Below, in pieces: positions 1-10,794 of a stretch of DNA of 64,000 bases; position 1 is the stretch's first letter, and every line of letters starts with the position of its first letter. The notes beneath the pieces are model-generated. The model was not told the origin of the DNA and searched no databases. It saw only the letters and a list, made by a program, of their open reading frames with translations. A program made the translations under genes and the position numbers. Origin of the DNA: Plasmodiophora brassicae (Eukaryota > Endomyxa > Phytomyxea > Plasmodiophorida > Plasmodiophoridae); NCBI GenBank assembly GCA_039704465.1, contig JASFAU010000010.1, positions 1,178,001 to 1,242,000 on the forward strand, in the 5' to 3' direction.

Positions 1-1283
1 GAAACGGTCAAGAACAATACCCAGGTAAAGACAGTAGCAGTGACGGCTCAGACACTGACCAATCCTCGACTCGAGACGACGAAAACCCGCCAATCCACCC
101 CAGATCGCAGATGGAGAACCAAACACATGCAGACAAAAGCAAAGCCAGTGACGGCACGAACCACACGGGCCAAAGGGCAGAAGAAGAGGACAACTCAAAC
201 ACATCGCACGACTCACTACCTACGCGAAATGCGTCATTGACTGAGGAAAGCAGCGAGGATGACTCGGTGACAGACTCGGAGAGCAGAAAAAGGATCAAAT
301 ACCTGGAAATAGGTCATAATGAGGAGATTGACAAGCTTGCCAAGCGAGCAGCAAAGAAAGGAAAATGTGGGGTAAACCACACACCATTCCTGTCCTCCTA
401 CAAACTCAATTTAAGACGACTAGCAGCCGAGCGGCTAGAGGACTACCTAAAAAATAACATCAAAGACAGCAAGTGGGACGACTACCCGAAACGAAAACGA
501 TACATAGACGACGCATGGGACATCGCGTTCAACAGCAGAAAGCTACATACGCACCCACTTCTCAACAGAGCACGATCCGGGCACAGTGCAGAGCGTAAAC
601 ACCTACACAATATTGACAAAAGAATGTCCGGAGAATCAGACCAATGCAGGCACTGCAACAGTGCTGAAGAGACTATCGAACACCAACTGGTACATGCACT
701 GCACCGCACTACGCCTCAAACTACAACACGAGCGCGAAACATACGAACGATTATGGAAAAACTCCTTCACAGAAGCTCTATGGAAGTACGAAGACGAAAT
801 GACAAGAATACTCAAATCCGAAAAATCCAAACGATGCATATTCATCTAATGACAAAGGAACAGGCCGAGGGCAGAAGAACAGCACAAGGTGCAGAAGCGC
901 TGCGCACCGCCAATGCAACCCCGCCTTTGTCCTGTGGGTGCCCGACAGCCCAGTAAGTGTCGTTTAGGACTGATCATAGGGGGTCTGGGCGCCTGTAAAA
1001 AGGTGACCACCTCCACAGGGGGGTGGATGTCGTCAGTAGTGTAGGCCGGTCAACCGAAGTGAGGAAGACCAATCACCTGCGAACCTTGGAGGGCTCGATG
1101 AGCCCTTAGACTCGCCCCGGAGCCGCCACCCTGCAAGACCCCAGCACAGAGGTGACAGGCCGGCTCTGCCAGGTCGGGGAAAGTGAGCGTTCTGCGAACT
1201 TCCCTACGGTCCTCGGATCCGAGAACGAGGCGCCTGCGTTAAAAGCGCGAAACACAAATAAACTTAACTTCAACTTAACTTGG
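1..1283 (+). mobile_element. 3' end of a LINE-type (non-LTR) retrotransposon
   Basis: The element enters from the left window edge. It holds the end of an open reading frame with an RNase H-like C-terminal motif and a Cys/His knuckle, followed by about 430 bases of untranslated sequence (850-1283). The 3' terminus carries repeated cttaact/caactt units at about 1259-1283 after an A-rich stretch, the kind of simple-repeat tail used by many non-LTR elements instead of poly(A). No long terminal repeat is visible. Base composition (A-rich) differs sharply from the GC-rich genes that follow. The exact insertion boundary was not proven because no target-site duplication can be checked without the left end. 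Confidence 0.7.
3..849 (+). pseudogene. LINE ORF C-terminus (RNase H-like plus CCHC-like knuckle), frameshifted
   Basis: The reading frame is open from base 3, so the protein is truncated by the window. An acidic, Ser/Asp-rich linker leads to EIGHNEEIDKLAKRAAKKG, which fits the last catalytic-region helix of retroelement RNase H (pattern HxGxxGNExAD.LAK). Farther on comes a C-x2-C...H knuckle (CRHC...EHQLVH) typical of LINE C-termini. At about 690-700 the homologous reading passes from frame 3 to frame 1, where CTALRLKLQHERETYERLW continues to a stop at 849. This implies a one- or two-base indel, so the copy is probably dead. It could also be an artefact of sequence error. Confidence 0.6.
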
Positions 1284-1728
1284 AACGCTCGACGACCATC
1301 GCTCGAACTCGTCGGGTACGGCCACAACCGCTCGCTCGGAGCAATCATTGCAAACGACCTGGCCGAATGACCAGGCATATATTGGGCGGTTAATTGCAGT
1401 ACATGACTTGTGATCGAGCAGTCTCGGCCTGCCTCCTCATGTATAGACCGTCGTCGACTGCACTGTGATGAGTGGGGAGGATACTCTATCATTCGGAGTA
1501 TGAATATTCGCATGGATTATCACGGCGTGCATGCCCGTGCCGACGTCGGCGTCCAGCCCCGGCCGCGGTACGTACAACGCGGACGAAGTGCGGGGTGGAG
1601 GGCCGCGGTCCGGCCGCCTTCCTCCGGTTGCCAAACGCGGCGCCCTGCCTCTGGTAGTGGGCGGGTGGCGCGCGGCCGACAATCACCAGTACCGGCTACG
1701 GTGCACGTATTACTGATTGGCGCCCGTC
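1284..1728. other. intergenic, upstream of the two-pore channel gene
   Basis: No coding region is supported here. The stretch separates the retrotransposon tail from the first gene and presumably contains its promoter, but no TATA-like or other recognisable motif stands out. Short ORFs on both strands look like GC-driven noise. Confidence 0.5.
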
Positions 1729-4092
1729 ATGGTCCTGGCCGGCGCTCGTCGCCGTTCACTGCCGCGCCTGGACAGCAGCCTGGCCGATGCGCTGCTGCCC
1801 GACCGTCACCCCGGGGCATCGCCGCGGTCCGCACGACACCAGCAGGTGGCCGTCGCCGTCGACTTTGTCCACGATGCGTGCCACGGGCACAACCCGCGCC
1901 CGATCCGCCGCCTCGCACGTTCATCGTGGACGCGCCGCGTGCACCTGGACAATGCGAACCTGGTCCTGGCCCTGGCGAACGCATCGGTCATTGTCCTGGA
2001 GCCCGTCTGTACGGGTCACGCACCGACTGGGCCGTCGACATCCCTCACCGCCATCATCGAGGCCCTGTGTCTGGCGTTGCTGGCCATCGACCTATCGATC
2101 GTGTGCGCATGCCTGGGCCCGAAACGGTTCCTGGAGAAGCGCTGGCATCTGGTCCAGGTCGTCTGCCTGGGCGTGATGATGGGTGATCTACTCCACGCCA
2201 CCGTGCCGTACATGATGAACGGGGACAGCGGGCCCCGCCTGCGCCTGTCCCGCCCGCTGCGCCCCGTACTCGTCATCAGCGCCTGTCGCCCGCTGCGCCA
2301 GTTCGTCGCCGTTGCTCTGCTGACGCTGGTGTCCATGGCCCATTTGCTGGGCCTGCTCGTCGTCATCATCGTCATCTACGCCATGGCCGGCGTGGCCCTG
2401 TTCGCCGATACGCCCCAGTACCGCGTACCGTAGACATTGCCATGGCGTTCGCGTCAGTCGCCCCCCGATATCTGACGTCCGGTGGCGCATGCAGGACCCG
2501 GCACAGATCCCGTACAGCGCCGTGCAGAACTTCGCCACGTTCGCGTCGGCGTCGACAGCGCTTTCGGTGCTGGTGACGACGGAAAACTTCCCCGATATCT
2601 ACCTGCCGGCGCTGCACGCGCACCCGGTGCTCGCCACCCTGTACTTCCTGTCGTTCTTCGTGCTGGGCCCCTGGGTCATCATGTCCCTGGTCATGGCCGA
2701 CACCTACCGATGTTATCGGATGCATCAGGCGCGCAAGGTGTCCCGCGTGCGGTCCAAGGAGCACCGGTCCCTGTTCTGCGCCTTCCACGTGCTGGCAGAC
2801 GAGTACCGGGCCGGTTCGAGCGACCCCGCTGCTGAGCAGCCAGCGCCGGCGCCAACGATCAGCCTGCCCGTGTTTGTCGAGTTCTGCCACCATGCCTGGC
2901 CAGCACTGTCGTGTAAGCACGGCATGAATGCGCACGTCCTGTTCGCCCTGCTGGACACGAACCAGGATGGGCGCATTGAGCTACGCGAGTTCCCGCAGCT
3001 GGTCCAGCTGTCCAACAGCGCCGTTCGGCGCGTCCAGAACCCGGTGGACAGCCTTCACCCGGGTACCGCCGCCATGATCCTGCAACGCGGTTGGACCAGG
3101 GCGCGCTGTACCGTCGGCCACGCGTACTACGAGGCTGCCGTCCTGGGCGTCTACCTTGTCAATGCGATCGTCATGGTCGGCGCCTATGACAATCCAACCG
3201 TGGCAGCGATCATCGTTCCCGGCTGCCTGGCCATGATGGTTGTCGACGTGGCCATGCGAATTGCAGCGCATGGCCTGCTGGGCGCCCTGCATGGGCGCCC
3301 GCTAGCCATCGGTCTTGTCGTCGCGTCGGTGCCTGCCGAGTTGGTATTGCAGGGACGCGCTCTGCTCTTGGCACGAGCGCTGCGCCTGGTCCCCATCGTC
3401 ACCGCCCTGTTGGGGCGCGTACGGGCCAATGCCCGCGAGATGGCTGTCATTGTCACCCACATGATGTCGATTCTGGGCGCCTGCTTCTACGTGTTCGCCG
3501 TCATCGGCATGGAAATGTTCTCCAGGGACGCCTTGCGTCACGAGCACCGCGTCGTACCGGACCGCGACGAACGGTTTGATTCGTTCGCCGGCGCCTGCCT
3601 GGCCATGTTCCAGATGGCGTCTTCCAATAACTGGTACGATACGCCCGAGCGCCGTCCGTCGTCATCGAGTCGCGCGTTGACGTTGCCAGTACAACAGGCA
3701 GGACAACCTGTACCCAGCGGCCATGGACACCAGGTCGGTGCAGCGCATGGTCAACAGCTAATGGATGCGGCCGGTACTGATTATTGCACAGCCTGGCGTA
3801 CGCAGCCCCGTTCTTCATCGTCGTCTACATCGCCATCAACATGATCGTCATCAACGTGTTCGTCGCCAACGTCATTGCCGCCTATACGCTGTCGCAGGAC
3901 GACCTGCACCAGCGCGTCGTCATTGACGATGGGCGTACCTACGACGTCGTCGTCCATCGCCCATGGGATCGGCGCATCATCGAGGACGACATGCCGATCT
4001 TCAACGACGCCGAAGTCGATGCCCTGCACGAATACGTCCGGCAGCTCAACGAGACGATCCGGGAAGCCCCGATCGCCGCCCTGCGCCAGTGA
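1729..4092 (+). CDS. two-pore cation channel (TPC family) with EF-hand
   Basis: Endolysosomal or vacuolar cation channel with two six-helix repeats. Model: exons 1729-2424, 2495-3633, 3698-3733, 3792-4092, giving 723 aa; the ATG at 1729 is the first in frame. Repeat I has an arginine-bearing S4 (RLSRPLRPVLVI, about aa 173-184) and a filter region VTTENFPD (about 259-266). The linker carries one canonical EF-hand loop, DTNQDGRIELRE (about 386-397). Repeat II ends in the filter SNNW, which is completed only by splicing (3633/3698, giving NNWQDN), followed by the last helix. Filter I has TTEN where animal TPCs usually have TTAN or TSN. The EF-hand resembles plant TPC1 rather than animal TPCs. 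The gene is convergent with calnexin, 127 bp away. Confidence 0.88.
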
Positions 4093-4219
4093 TGCACCGG
4101 GCGTCCTGCTGCCGTGCAGTACCATCATACTATTGTAGGACACAACACGTCTTGCAGGATACCCTGCCTGGACTGTATTCAGAAACGTTTGCTAACCTGC
4201 CGAAACATACATGAACGAA

Positions 4220-6006
4220 TCACTGCTCGTCCTCATCGTCGTCCTCGTCTTCGTCGCCTTCGCTCTCGTCATCCTGCTGAACCTCGCCTGTCTCCTTCTT
4301 CTGCTGCTCGTCCTTGCCGGCGTCCTTCCTCTTCAGCTTCGCCTTGTTCAAGACGACCTCGGGTGCAGGCGCGCTGCCCGATTTCCACATGTAGGCGACG
4401 AACGCAAGCAGACCGGCCAGGAGCGTGGCAGCGAACGGGTACGGGTTCGCAGTCACAATGTCGAGGTACGGCTGAACGGCCTGGACCATCTTGTCCACCT
4501 GCTCGCCCAGCGGGCCAGCCTGTTCGGCCTTCTTTGCATCCTCGACCTGCACACGCCGCAGCCAGTCAGCATACCGCGATACGCTGCCAGATAGAGAAAG
4601 GCGAACACACATACCTTCTTCTCCTCCTTGGCAACCTCCTCGTGGGCAGCCTTCTCGGCCTCGTACTTGACCTTCCAGTGCGCATCCGCCCACGCTCTGG
4701 CCTCGTCGGCGCTATGCCCAATGTAGATATCGTCGAACTCGATGTTGTCCTGCATGGTCCAGATCTCGAACCCGAGGCCCTGCACGGGGGCGATCCCGTC
4801 CGTCACCTTGGTGACCTCGAAGTAGTCCGGGTTCGGGACCTGCCTCGGCTTCCACGGGCCCTTGTACTCCGGGTTGTCGATCAGGGGCGCCTTCCACTTG
4901 CCCTTGTAGGCCGGGTTCGGCTTCTGCGGGGGCGACCAGGGGCCACATCCCTTCGTCGAACATTCCGGGTTGTCGACCAGCGGCGGCTCCCATTCGCCGT
5001 CGTCCTCAACGCTCCAATCATCGGGCTGTTCCGCTTCCGGGTCGGGAATCTGAATGCCGGCAGGCACGGTCAGCGCGACCCAATAGACACACACACACAC
5101 GAACAAACCTGTTTCGGTGCCGACTCGTCCCAGTCGGCAGGCTTGACAGCATCAGTGTCGGGGATCGTGGCGGGGGCATCCTCGTCCCAGTCATCGGGCT
5201 TTACCGCATTCGGATCCGGGATCTTGGCCTGGTCGACCCAGTCCGACGGCTTGACGTCGTTCGGGTCGTCAATCTCGGCGGGCGTCTGGACCGGCGGCTT
5301 GAAATCGGTCGTCGACGCCAGGTCTCCGTACGACTTGACGACGCCGTCGATGGCGATCGAGTACGACTGGTTCGCCCAGACCGCCAGCGTGTACAGGTGC
5401 GTGAAACGGTCGTTGACGATGGCGGGCGTCGACGCCGCGTGGTGCTCCGTGTACTTGCCCGTCTTGGGCGACTTGTGCCTGAAGATGAAGTGCACCTGCG
5501 CACACGCGGAGCACGTCAGGGCAATGTCGTGCGCCGACGTCGAACGTACGCCGCTCTTCATATACCTTATCGGTCGTACCGCACTTGTCGGGACCGAACA
5601 TGATCGAGTAGGGCGACTTGTCGTTGAAGGCGGCGGCGTCGTCGAACGGCGCCGACAGGGCCTTGACGTAGGCGCCACCGCACTCCAGGTGGTTATGCAG
5701 GCGCACCGTGTACTGCATGATGAAATCGTCGCCGTCAACGGGCACCGGTTCGTCCAGGGACGTGGAGATCGCATGCCGACGGGCCTGCGATGCGGCGATC
5801 AGGGCCGTGTCGCCGACCAGGGCGTACTTCAAGGGCCCCTGCCCGATCGTCCATTCGCCGGTGAACTCCGGCGCCGTCGACAGCGTCCACGCCTCCATGG
5901 ACTCGAACGTCTCCGTCCAGACGCGCGCGCCGACCACGGCCAGCAGCAGGGCCCAGGCGGCCACGGCGCCGGCCCATACGCGTGATCGTCGCGGCGTCCC
6001 CACCAT
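4220..6006 (-). CDS. CNX: calnexin
   Basis: ER lectin chaperone for glycoproteins. Exons (minus strand) 6006-5566, 5495-5109, 5049-4615, 4546-4220 give 529 aa. A signal peptide (aa 1 to about 26) follows the ATG at 6006; longer readings use only GTG. The lumenal lectin domain shows GPDKCGTTDK/VHFIFRHK across intron 1. The P-domain has four type-1 repeats (for example IPDPNAVKPDDWDEDAP) and then four type-2 repeats (for example GKWKAPLIDNPEYKG). One transmembrane helix lies at about aa 457-475, followed by an acidic cytosolic tail ending DEDEDDDEDEQ. The tail lacks the basic RKPRRE-type retrieval end of vertebrate calnexin. Intron 2 (5050-5108) contains an AC repeat close to its 5' splice site. 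Confidence 0.95.
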
Positions 6007-6371
6007 GACGGCCGTCGTCGCCCCGATTTGCCAAAATGACACGAACCGGGCCACGGGCGCGCGCACCACTCGCAGTCGCACAGACCGACCACCACCCCCG
6101 AGGCGTTACAACGGGCTGACGTGTAACGCCGCGCGCGCCTGGGACCCCCCGCCGCGCCCAAAAATTGCCGCGCAGGAATATTCCGCGGCGCACGCGCCCA
6201 CCCCGCAATTCTCCACTGGCGCAGAGGAGGGGCTGCCTGTCCGACACGCCCACGCCGCCTGCCTGCCTGCACCTGCGCTGATCGATGATTGGCCTGCCCC
6301 ACGACCGTCACTGCACCAAATCTGTTTAACGCGTACAGGTGCGCGTGCCTAGCTAGCTCGGGCGCTGGCGT
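6007..6371. other. intergenic, upstream of calnexin
   Basis: Very GC-rich, no coding support. It should hold the calnexin promoter (gene reads leftward from 6006) and the 3' flank of the thioredoxin-fold gene. A CpG-dense block lies at about 6110-6200. No specific motif is claimed. Confidence 0.4.
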
Positions 6372-7138
6372 TTAGCGCGCCTTCAGGTGGCGGATCTCGT
6401 CGATCAGCTCGCGCTTCTCCGTGATGCCCTGGATCTTTTCGACGCCGTTCTCGCGCAAGATGGCCTTGAGCTCCTGGACGGACATGTGCGACAGGATCTC
6501 GACGGGCCAGGTCGACGGGTGCCCCGACGGCCGCGATGGTTCGTGCGCCACGCCGACCACCTGCCGCAGGGACGTCTCCAGGCCGGGCTTGCGCGGCTTG
6601 CCGAACCAGTCGATCGTGCGTCCGTCCTTCTGGATGACCAGGGCCAGCGGCGTCTTCCAGGACACTTCGCAGACGTTGCGCAGCCGGTTGCAGAGGTCGC
6701 CCGACGGATCCATCAGGAGCTGGAATTTCATCTGCGATTCGTGTTCGCGCACGAACTGGCGCAGGGCGTCACAATCAGCCTCCTCCGTGATGCCCAGCAG
6801 GACCATCTTCTCCGGGAACTCATCGACCAGGTACGACAGATGGTCCAACGAGTCAATGCTCTCCTGGCATTGCCTGACGGACGCGCACAACAGGTGAACG
6901 GGTCAGAGCAGTGGGCAGAAGTACTCATGCGCAGGAGCGACGCCTACGTGCTGAGGATGACGAGGACGATGACGTCGGAATGGCGGTCGCACAAACCCTG
7001 CCAGTCGAAGTCGGCGTCCTGCAGGGTGCGCAGCTTCGGATGCAGGTCGTGGGGAAGCTGCTTGAGCTGCATGTGCCCCTCTTTGATCTGGGTCGGATCC
7101 ACGCGTGCCTCGCCGACATCCTGCACGTTCGTCGACAT
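6372..7138 (-). CDS. thioredoxin-fold (AhpC/TSA-like) protein with C-terminal SAP/ARMET-like motif
   Basis: Two exons, 7138-6948 and 6873-6372 (intron 74 nt), encode 230 aa. The core reads VIVLVILST/QCQES followed by helix-strand units such as KMVLLGITEEADCDALRQF and FQLLMDPSGDLCNRL, the layout of peroxiredoxin- or TlpA-like thioredoxin folds. The active-site region keeps one cysteine (STQCQES, completed by splicing) rather than CxxC, so a peroxiredoxin-like or non-catalytic role is possible. The last 40 residues (SVQELKAILRENGVEK...) resemble a SAP-like helix-turn-helix as in the C-terminal domain of ARMET/MANF. The ATG at 7138 is chosen because upstream in-frame sequence offers only TTG. 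Its function is not known to me. Confidence 0.6.
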
Positions 7139-7835
7139 GGGTGACGTACTGTTCTGTTGCCTCGCTACCGCGTTCGCTGTGCCGCTCGGATGAAAATTGA
7201 TGAAACGGCCGGCGCGCGGACGGTCCAGGGATTCATCCGCGTTCTGGTTGCCCAGTCCAGGAACATTCCAAGTCCGGGGGTCGCCCTGGAATAACGCCGT
7301 TTGGGCCCCCGATTTCTCACCTGGGACGTGTACTGGTCGCCTGGTGGCAACCAACTCCCGGGCCGAACCCACGCCCAAGAGTACCTACGCCACTGACGAC
7401 TGCTTGTACGACGTTGCCTGCCGGACGAGGAGATCGTGACTGCAGAAAGTCAGGCCGCATGTTATTGGTCAGGCAGGCCGGCTACGATGGTTTCGATGGT
7501 GACCAGACGCTGGTTGTTGCGCACCGTCGACTGGAATACAATCTTGCTCCACGAGTGCGCCAGCCTCTGCATCATGGCACACACACACACAGCACGCCCG
7601 AGTCAGACCGAGTGCATCGATAGGAAAGTGCACTTAGCAACAACAGACCTTGGCGGGCGAGCACGCGCCCGCATATTCGCAATGCAGCAGCGTTGGAGCT
7701 GAACACACACAAACACGCGGTCAGGAATCACACAGGGTCACGACGCGGCCAGCTAGGTTCACCTTCTGCATTGATGTCGACACCGCCGATGGTGAACCTG
7801 TTCGCAGTACGGATCACTGTTCATGCCCCAACCCT
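7139..7835. other. intergenic, no gene seen
   Basis: About 700 bases between the thioredoxin-fold gene start and the snurportin stop. It contains a short AC run (about 7578-7592) and scattered short ORFs without coding character. Presumed to include the promoter of the thioredoxin-fold gene. Confidence 0.4.
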
Positions 7836-8941
7836 CTACAGGATGCATGCCACGAACCTGTGCAGTCGGTTTCGCTCGAGAGCGGCACCGTCGCCCAGAT
7901 CGACGCCGTCGGCCGTCTGCAGGCGACCATCAGCCGTGCAGCGCAGAACGACGAGGTGCGGTTGCTGGTGGGCGACGTCGCCGGCGTCGAACGAGTCCAC
8001 CTCGTGCGTGCTGCAGCGGGCGTCCTTCCAGACCAGGGTCAGCGGCGTGTACCCGGGTTCGTAGAGCGCGTCGACGTGGTGGAACCTGCGCAGACCGGGA
8101 CCGTCGTCAGGCCGACCTGTACGCAGGGGACGCGGGCGCACGCCGCTCACGAACAGTAGGCCATCTTGAACAGGGGCGTCCTGGAGCAGGCCCGCCCCAT
8201 GATACGCCTGCCAGACGGCCTGCCTCGTGCACGGCGCCGATGGCAGGACGCAGACGGCGTAGGCGTGGGCGGGCGACGACGCCGACGACATGTGCATCTC
8301 GTCGGCCTTGGTGACCATCCAGTAGTGCCTGAACTGTCGCGTGGCATTCACCAGGTCGTATCCCTTCCAGGCGAGCAGGTCGACGATGTACAGGCGCGCG
8401 CCCTGCAGGATGCAGTCGAGGATCGTCAGCTGGTCGACCGAGGCCGTCGCAGGGGACCCGCCCGGGGCCGCACACGTGAACGCCTGCCCGCCGAACAGCG
8501 GGCGCCCGTCCGGGGCCAGCGCCTGCGACCTGCCGCCCCGACACCGCACTAGCACAGGCGTCGTCGCGTCACTCGCCAGGGCCATACCAACACGGACGCG
8601 GCCCACCGACCTAGGCACCGCTGCCCTTCCGGTCGGGGCGCGACGCTCCACGACGGGTGCAGGTCGCCGGGCACCGACACCATCCACTCGGGATGTTCGA
8701 CAATGTGCGGCACCGCCTGGCGACCACGGGCGGCGGGCGGCGGCGGCGGCGCGTGCACCTGCACAGGTTCGGGCGGGGCCTGCCCCGCAGCCGCATGGTC
8801 GAGCGCCGCCTGCCGCACCTGGCGACGGGCGCCGGCCTGCCGGTCCAGAGCCGCCTGCCGCCGGCGCGCATGGCTCCGCTCCGACAGGAACGCGCGATCG
8901 CGCGCCTTCAGCGATCGGTGCGGGGCAGGTTGCACCTCCAT
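7836..8941 (-). CDS. SNUPN: snurportin-1 (m3G-cap snRNP import adaptor)
   Basis: Adaptor that carries trimethylguanosine-capped spliceosomal snRNPs into the nucleus with importin-beta. Exons 8941-8611, 8548-8155 and 8085-7836 give 324 aa. The N-terminus has an arginine-rich importin-beta-binding segment (ARRRQAALDRQ, about aa 25-35). Cap-binding-domain landmarks follow: EHPEWMVSVPGDL, EGQRCL/VRCRGGRSQALAPDG across intron 1, QLTILDCIL, FRHYWM, and DGLLF/HHVDALYEPGYTPL across intron 2. Length and motif order match the family (about 330-360 aa). Intron 2 starts GTTCGT. Divergent from the ENTH gene. Confidence 0.85.
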
Positions 8942-9511
8942 GGCTGCGAGCGCCGCCCCAGGACGGGACGCCGGTCACGGACTGTCGCGCGCGCGGGCGC
9001 ACCCATGTTCGTACGCGCGCCCGGCACCAGGCGCGACACCCTGCACACGCCCACTCGCATGCGTGCACGGGCAACAGGCCCCTCTCTCTCTCCCCCCAGG
9101 GAGCGTACCCATTTGCGCGCCCTGGGTCGGTACGCGGGTACGTACAGCCAGGGACGGATGCTGGCAGGGAGCAGGACGTTCGGGAACCCGGCGTGCGGAT
9201 CTGGCTGGGCCCACGTTACGGCCGCTGTTGCCCGCCCGTGTGACCGTCTGCAGCAGCAGAGCCGGGCGTCTGCGTGTTACGTGAGGGACCGGACGCCCTA
9301 TACTACTGGCGTATCCCGCCGGATACGACCCGAACAGAACCGCGAGTTCCTCCGACTGCGAGTCCGCGCCCAACCCTTCCAGAAATTCAGGGGGCCTGCC
9401 GCTGCAGGGCACACGCAGGCACACACACACACAAACACAGAGAACGCGGGCGCACGCGTCTCGCCTCGCCTGCCTGCACAAGGTAGAGGTTGCGGACGAC
9501 GCGTCCACCCC
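8942..9511. promoter_or_regulatory. divergent intergenic region between snurportin and ENTH genes
   Basis: 570 bases shared by two genes transcribed away from each other, so it probably holds both promoters. It contains a CT-rich tract at about 9082-9099 and a CA-rich repeat at about 9411-9437. No TATA box or defined factor site is claimed. Confidence 0.35.
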
Positions 9512-10533
9512 ATGTCGTCGACCGTGAAGCACCGCCTGCGTCGCCTGATGCGGACGGCGAAGCACGCGGTCAAGGATTACAGCGCGGCCGAACGCAACGT
9601 GCTGCAGGCGACGTCGAACGACCCGTGGCCGGCGCCCTCGTCGCTGCTGGCCGTCGTCTGCCTGTCGCTGGACGACCCGGGCGTCTACGACCCCGTCCTG
9701 ATGATCGTCCTGCGTCGCCTGCAGGATCGCCGCCAGATGACGCACATCAAGAAGTCGCTCATTGTCGTCGAGTACTGCCTGCGGCACTGCCGGTCGGCGC
9801 GCTTCATCCAGGACATGCGCGTCCGCCTGCACGTCTTCCGCTCGTTGACCGCCTACCGGTACCTGCTGCACGGCCAGGACAAGGGCAACGAGGTGCGTCA
9901 GGCCGCCGACGCCATCATCGACCTGCTCAACGACGACCTGCGCCTGCAGACCGAGCGCGCCGTCGCACAGAGGTACGCCCTGCTTAGAGCAGGCGCGTCG
10001 CGCGCGCGCGCGCGTACCTGTACATGTCTAACACGGGGTACAGGACCCGCGTGCGCATCCAGGGATACGGTCCCGGATGCCTGCCCTACACGGACGCAGA
10101 CGCCATGATCCGCTCCCACCCGGCACATATCGCATTCGCGCCATCGTCGCCGTCCACTGCACCTTCGTCGTCACCGTCCGGCCAGTCGTCGTCGTCGTCG
10201 TCGTCGTCGTCGGAATCGGCGACAAGCGCATCGGAGGGCGCGGCGCCTGTCCAGCCGCTGGCCGTGGTCCCCGTCGGTCCCCCGGCAGCGAAACGCGGTC
10301 GTGGGCGTCGCACGCAGGCCCGGTCCGCAGGCCCGGTCGTGCCCGTGACGGCTCCCGAACGGCACGCCCAGCCGGACGCCAACGCCTGGCTGCTGGACTA
10401 CGTGCCGGCGGCACCGAAACAGCAGGCGCCCGACCCGCTGCCCTGGTTCGCCGCCGACGAGAACGCCCATGCGTCCAGGCAGAACGTCGCCAGCCAGGCG
10501 CAGGCGACGAACGCCAGCCCGTTCCTGTTCTAA
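9512..10533 (+). CDS. ENTH-domain protein (epsin-like)
   Basis: Clathrin adaptor of the epsin type. Exons 9512-9972 and 10044-10533 (intron 71 nt with a CG repeat) encode 316 aa. The ENTH domain fills about aa 1-155: VLQATSNDPWPAPSSLLAV is the signature loop, and HIKKSLIVVEYCL and LLNDDLRLQTERAVAQR match later helices. The tail is low complexity, with nine serines encoded by a TCG repeat (10186-10212), and carries DPLPWF and a terminal NASPFLF that could act as adaptor-binding motifs. No ubiquitin-interacting motif or NPF is obvious, so whether it works as a full epsin is uncertain. Confidence 0.85.
10186..10212 (+). repeat. TCG trinucleotide repeat coding poly-serine
   Basis: Nine uninterrupted TCG codons inside exon 2 of the ENTH-domain gene, giving nine serines in the disordered tail. 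Pure codon repetition makes this a likely length-variable site. Confidence 0.9.
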
Positions 10534-10794
10534 CCCGCGCCTCCTGTACACCTGCAACCACTACGTAGCGACTATTTTCAGGCAGGGCAGGCAGCTCCCA
10601 GGGGCCGCACTGCATTGCTGTGCGAAGCTGTAATAATAAATAATACAGGCAGGGTGGCGGAGGATGCGCGACTGCCGTGTCCCGCAATGTACGAAGGTGC
10701 AGACAGCACACTGCGCCGACCCGACCGTCGACACTCGTCAGGCAGACACGGGCGCAGTCAGTGCGCCGCCTCCTGTCCCGCAGTTGCCCACGCA

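Noticed and set aside
4114..5985. 623-codon plus-strand frame antisense to calnexin
   Set aside because: Calnexin on the other strand explains the region with four exons and full homology.
8549..8610. Frameshift in snurportin between exons 1 and 2
   Set aside because: A normal 62-nt GT-AG intron restores EGQRCLVRCRGGRS, matching the family without gaps.
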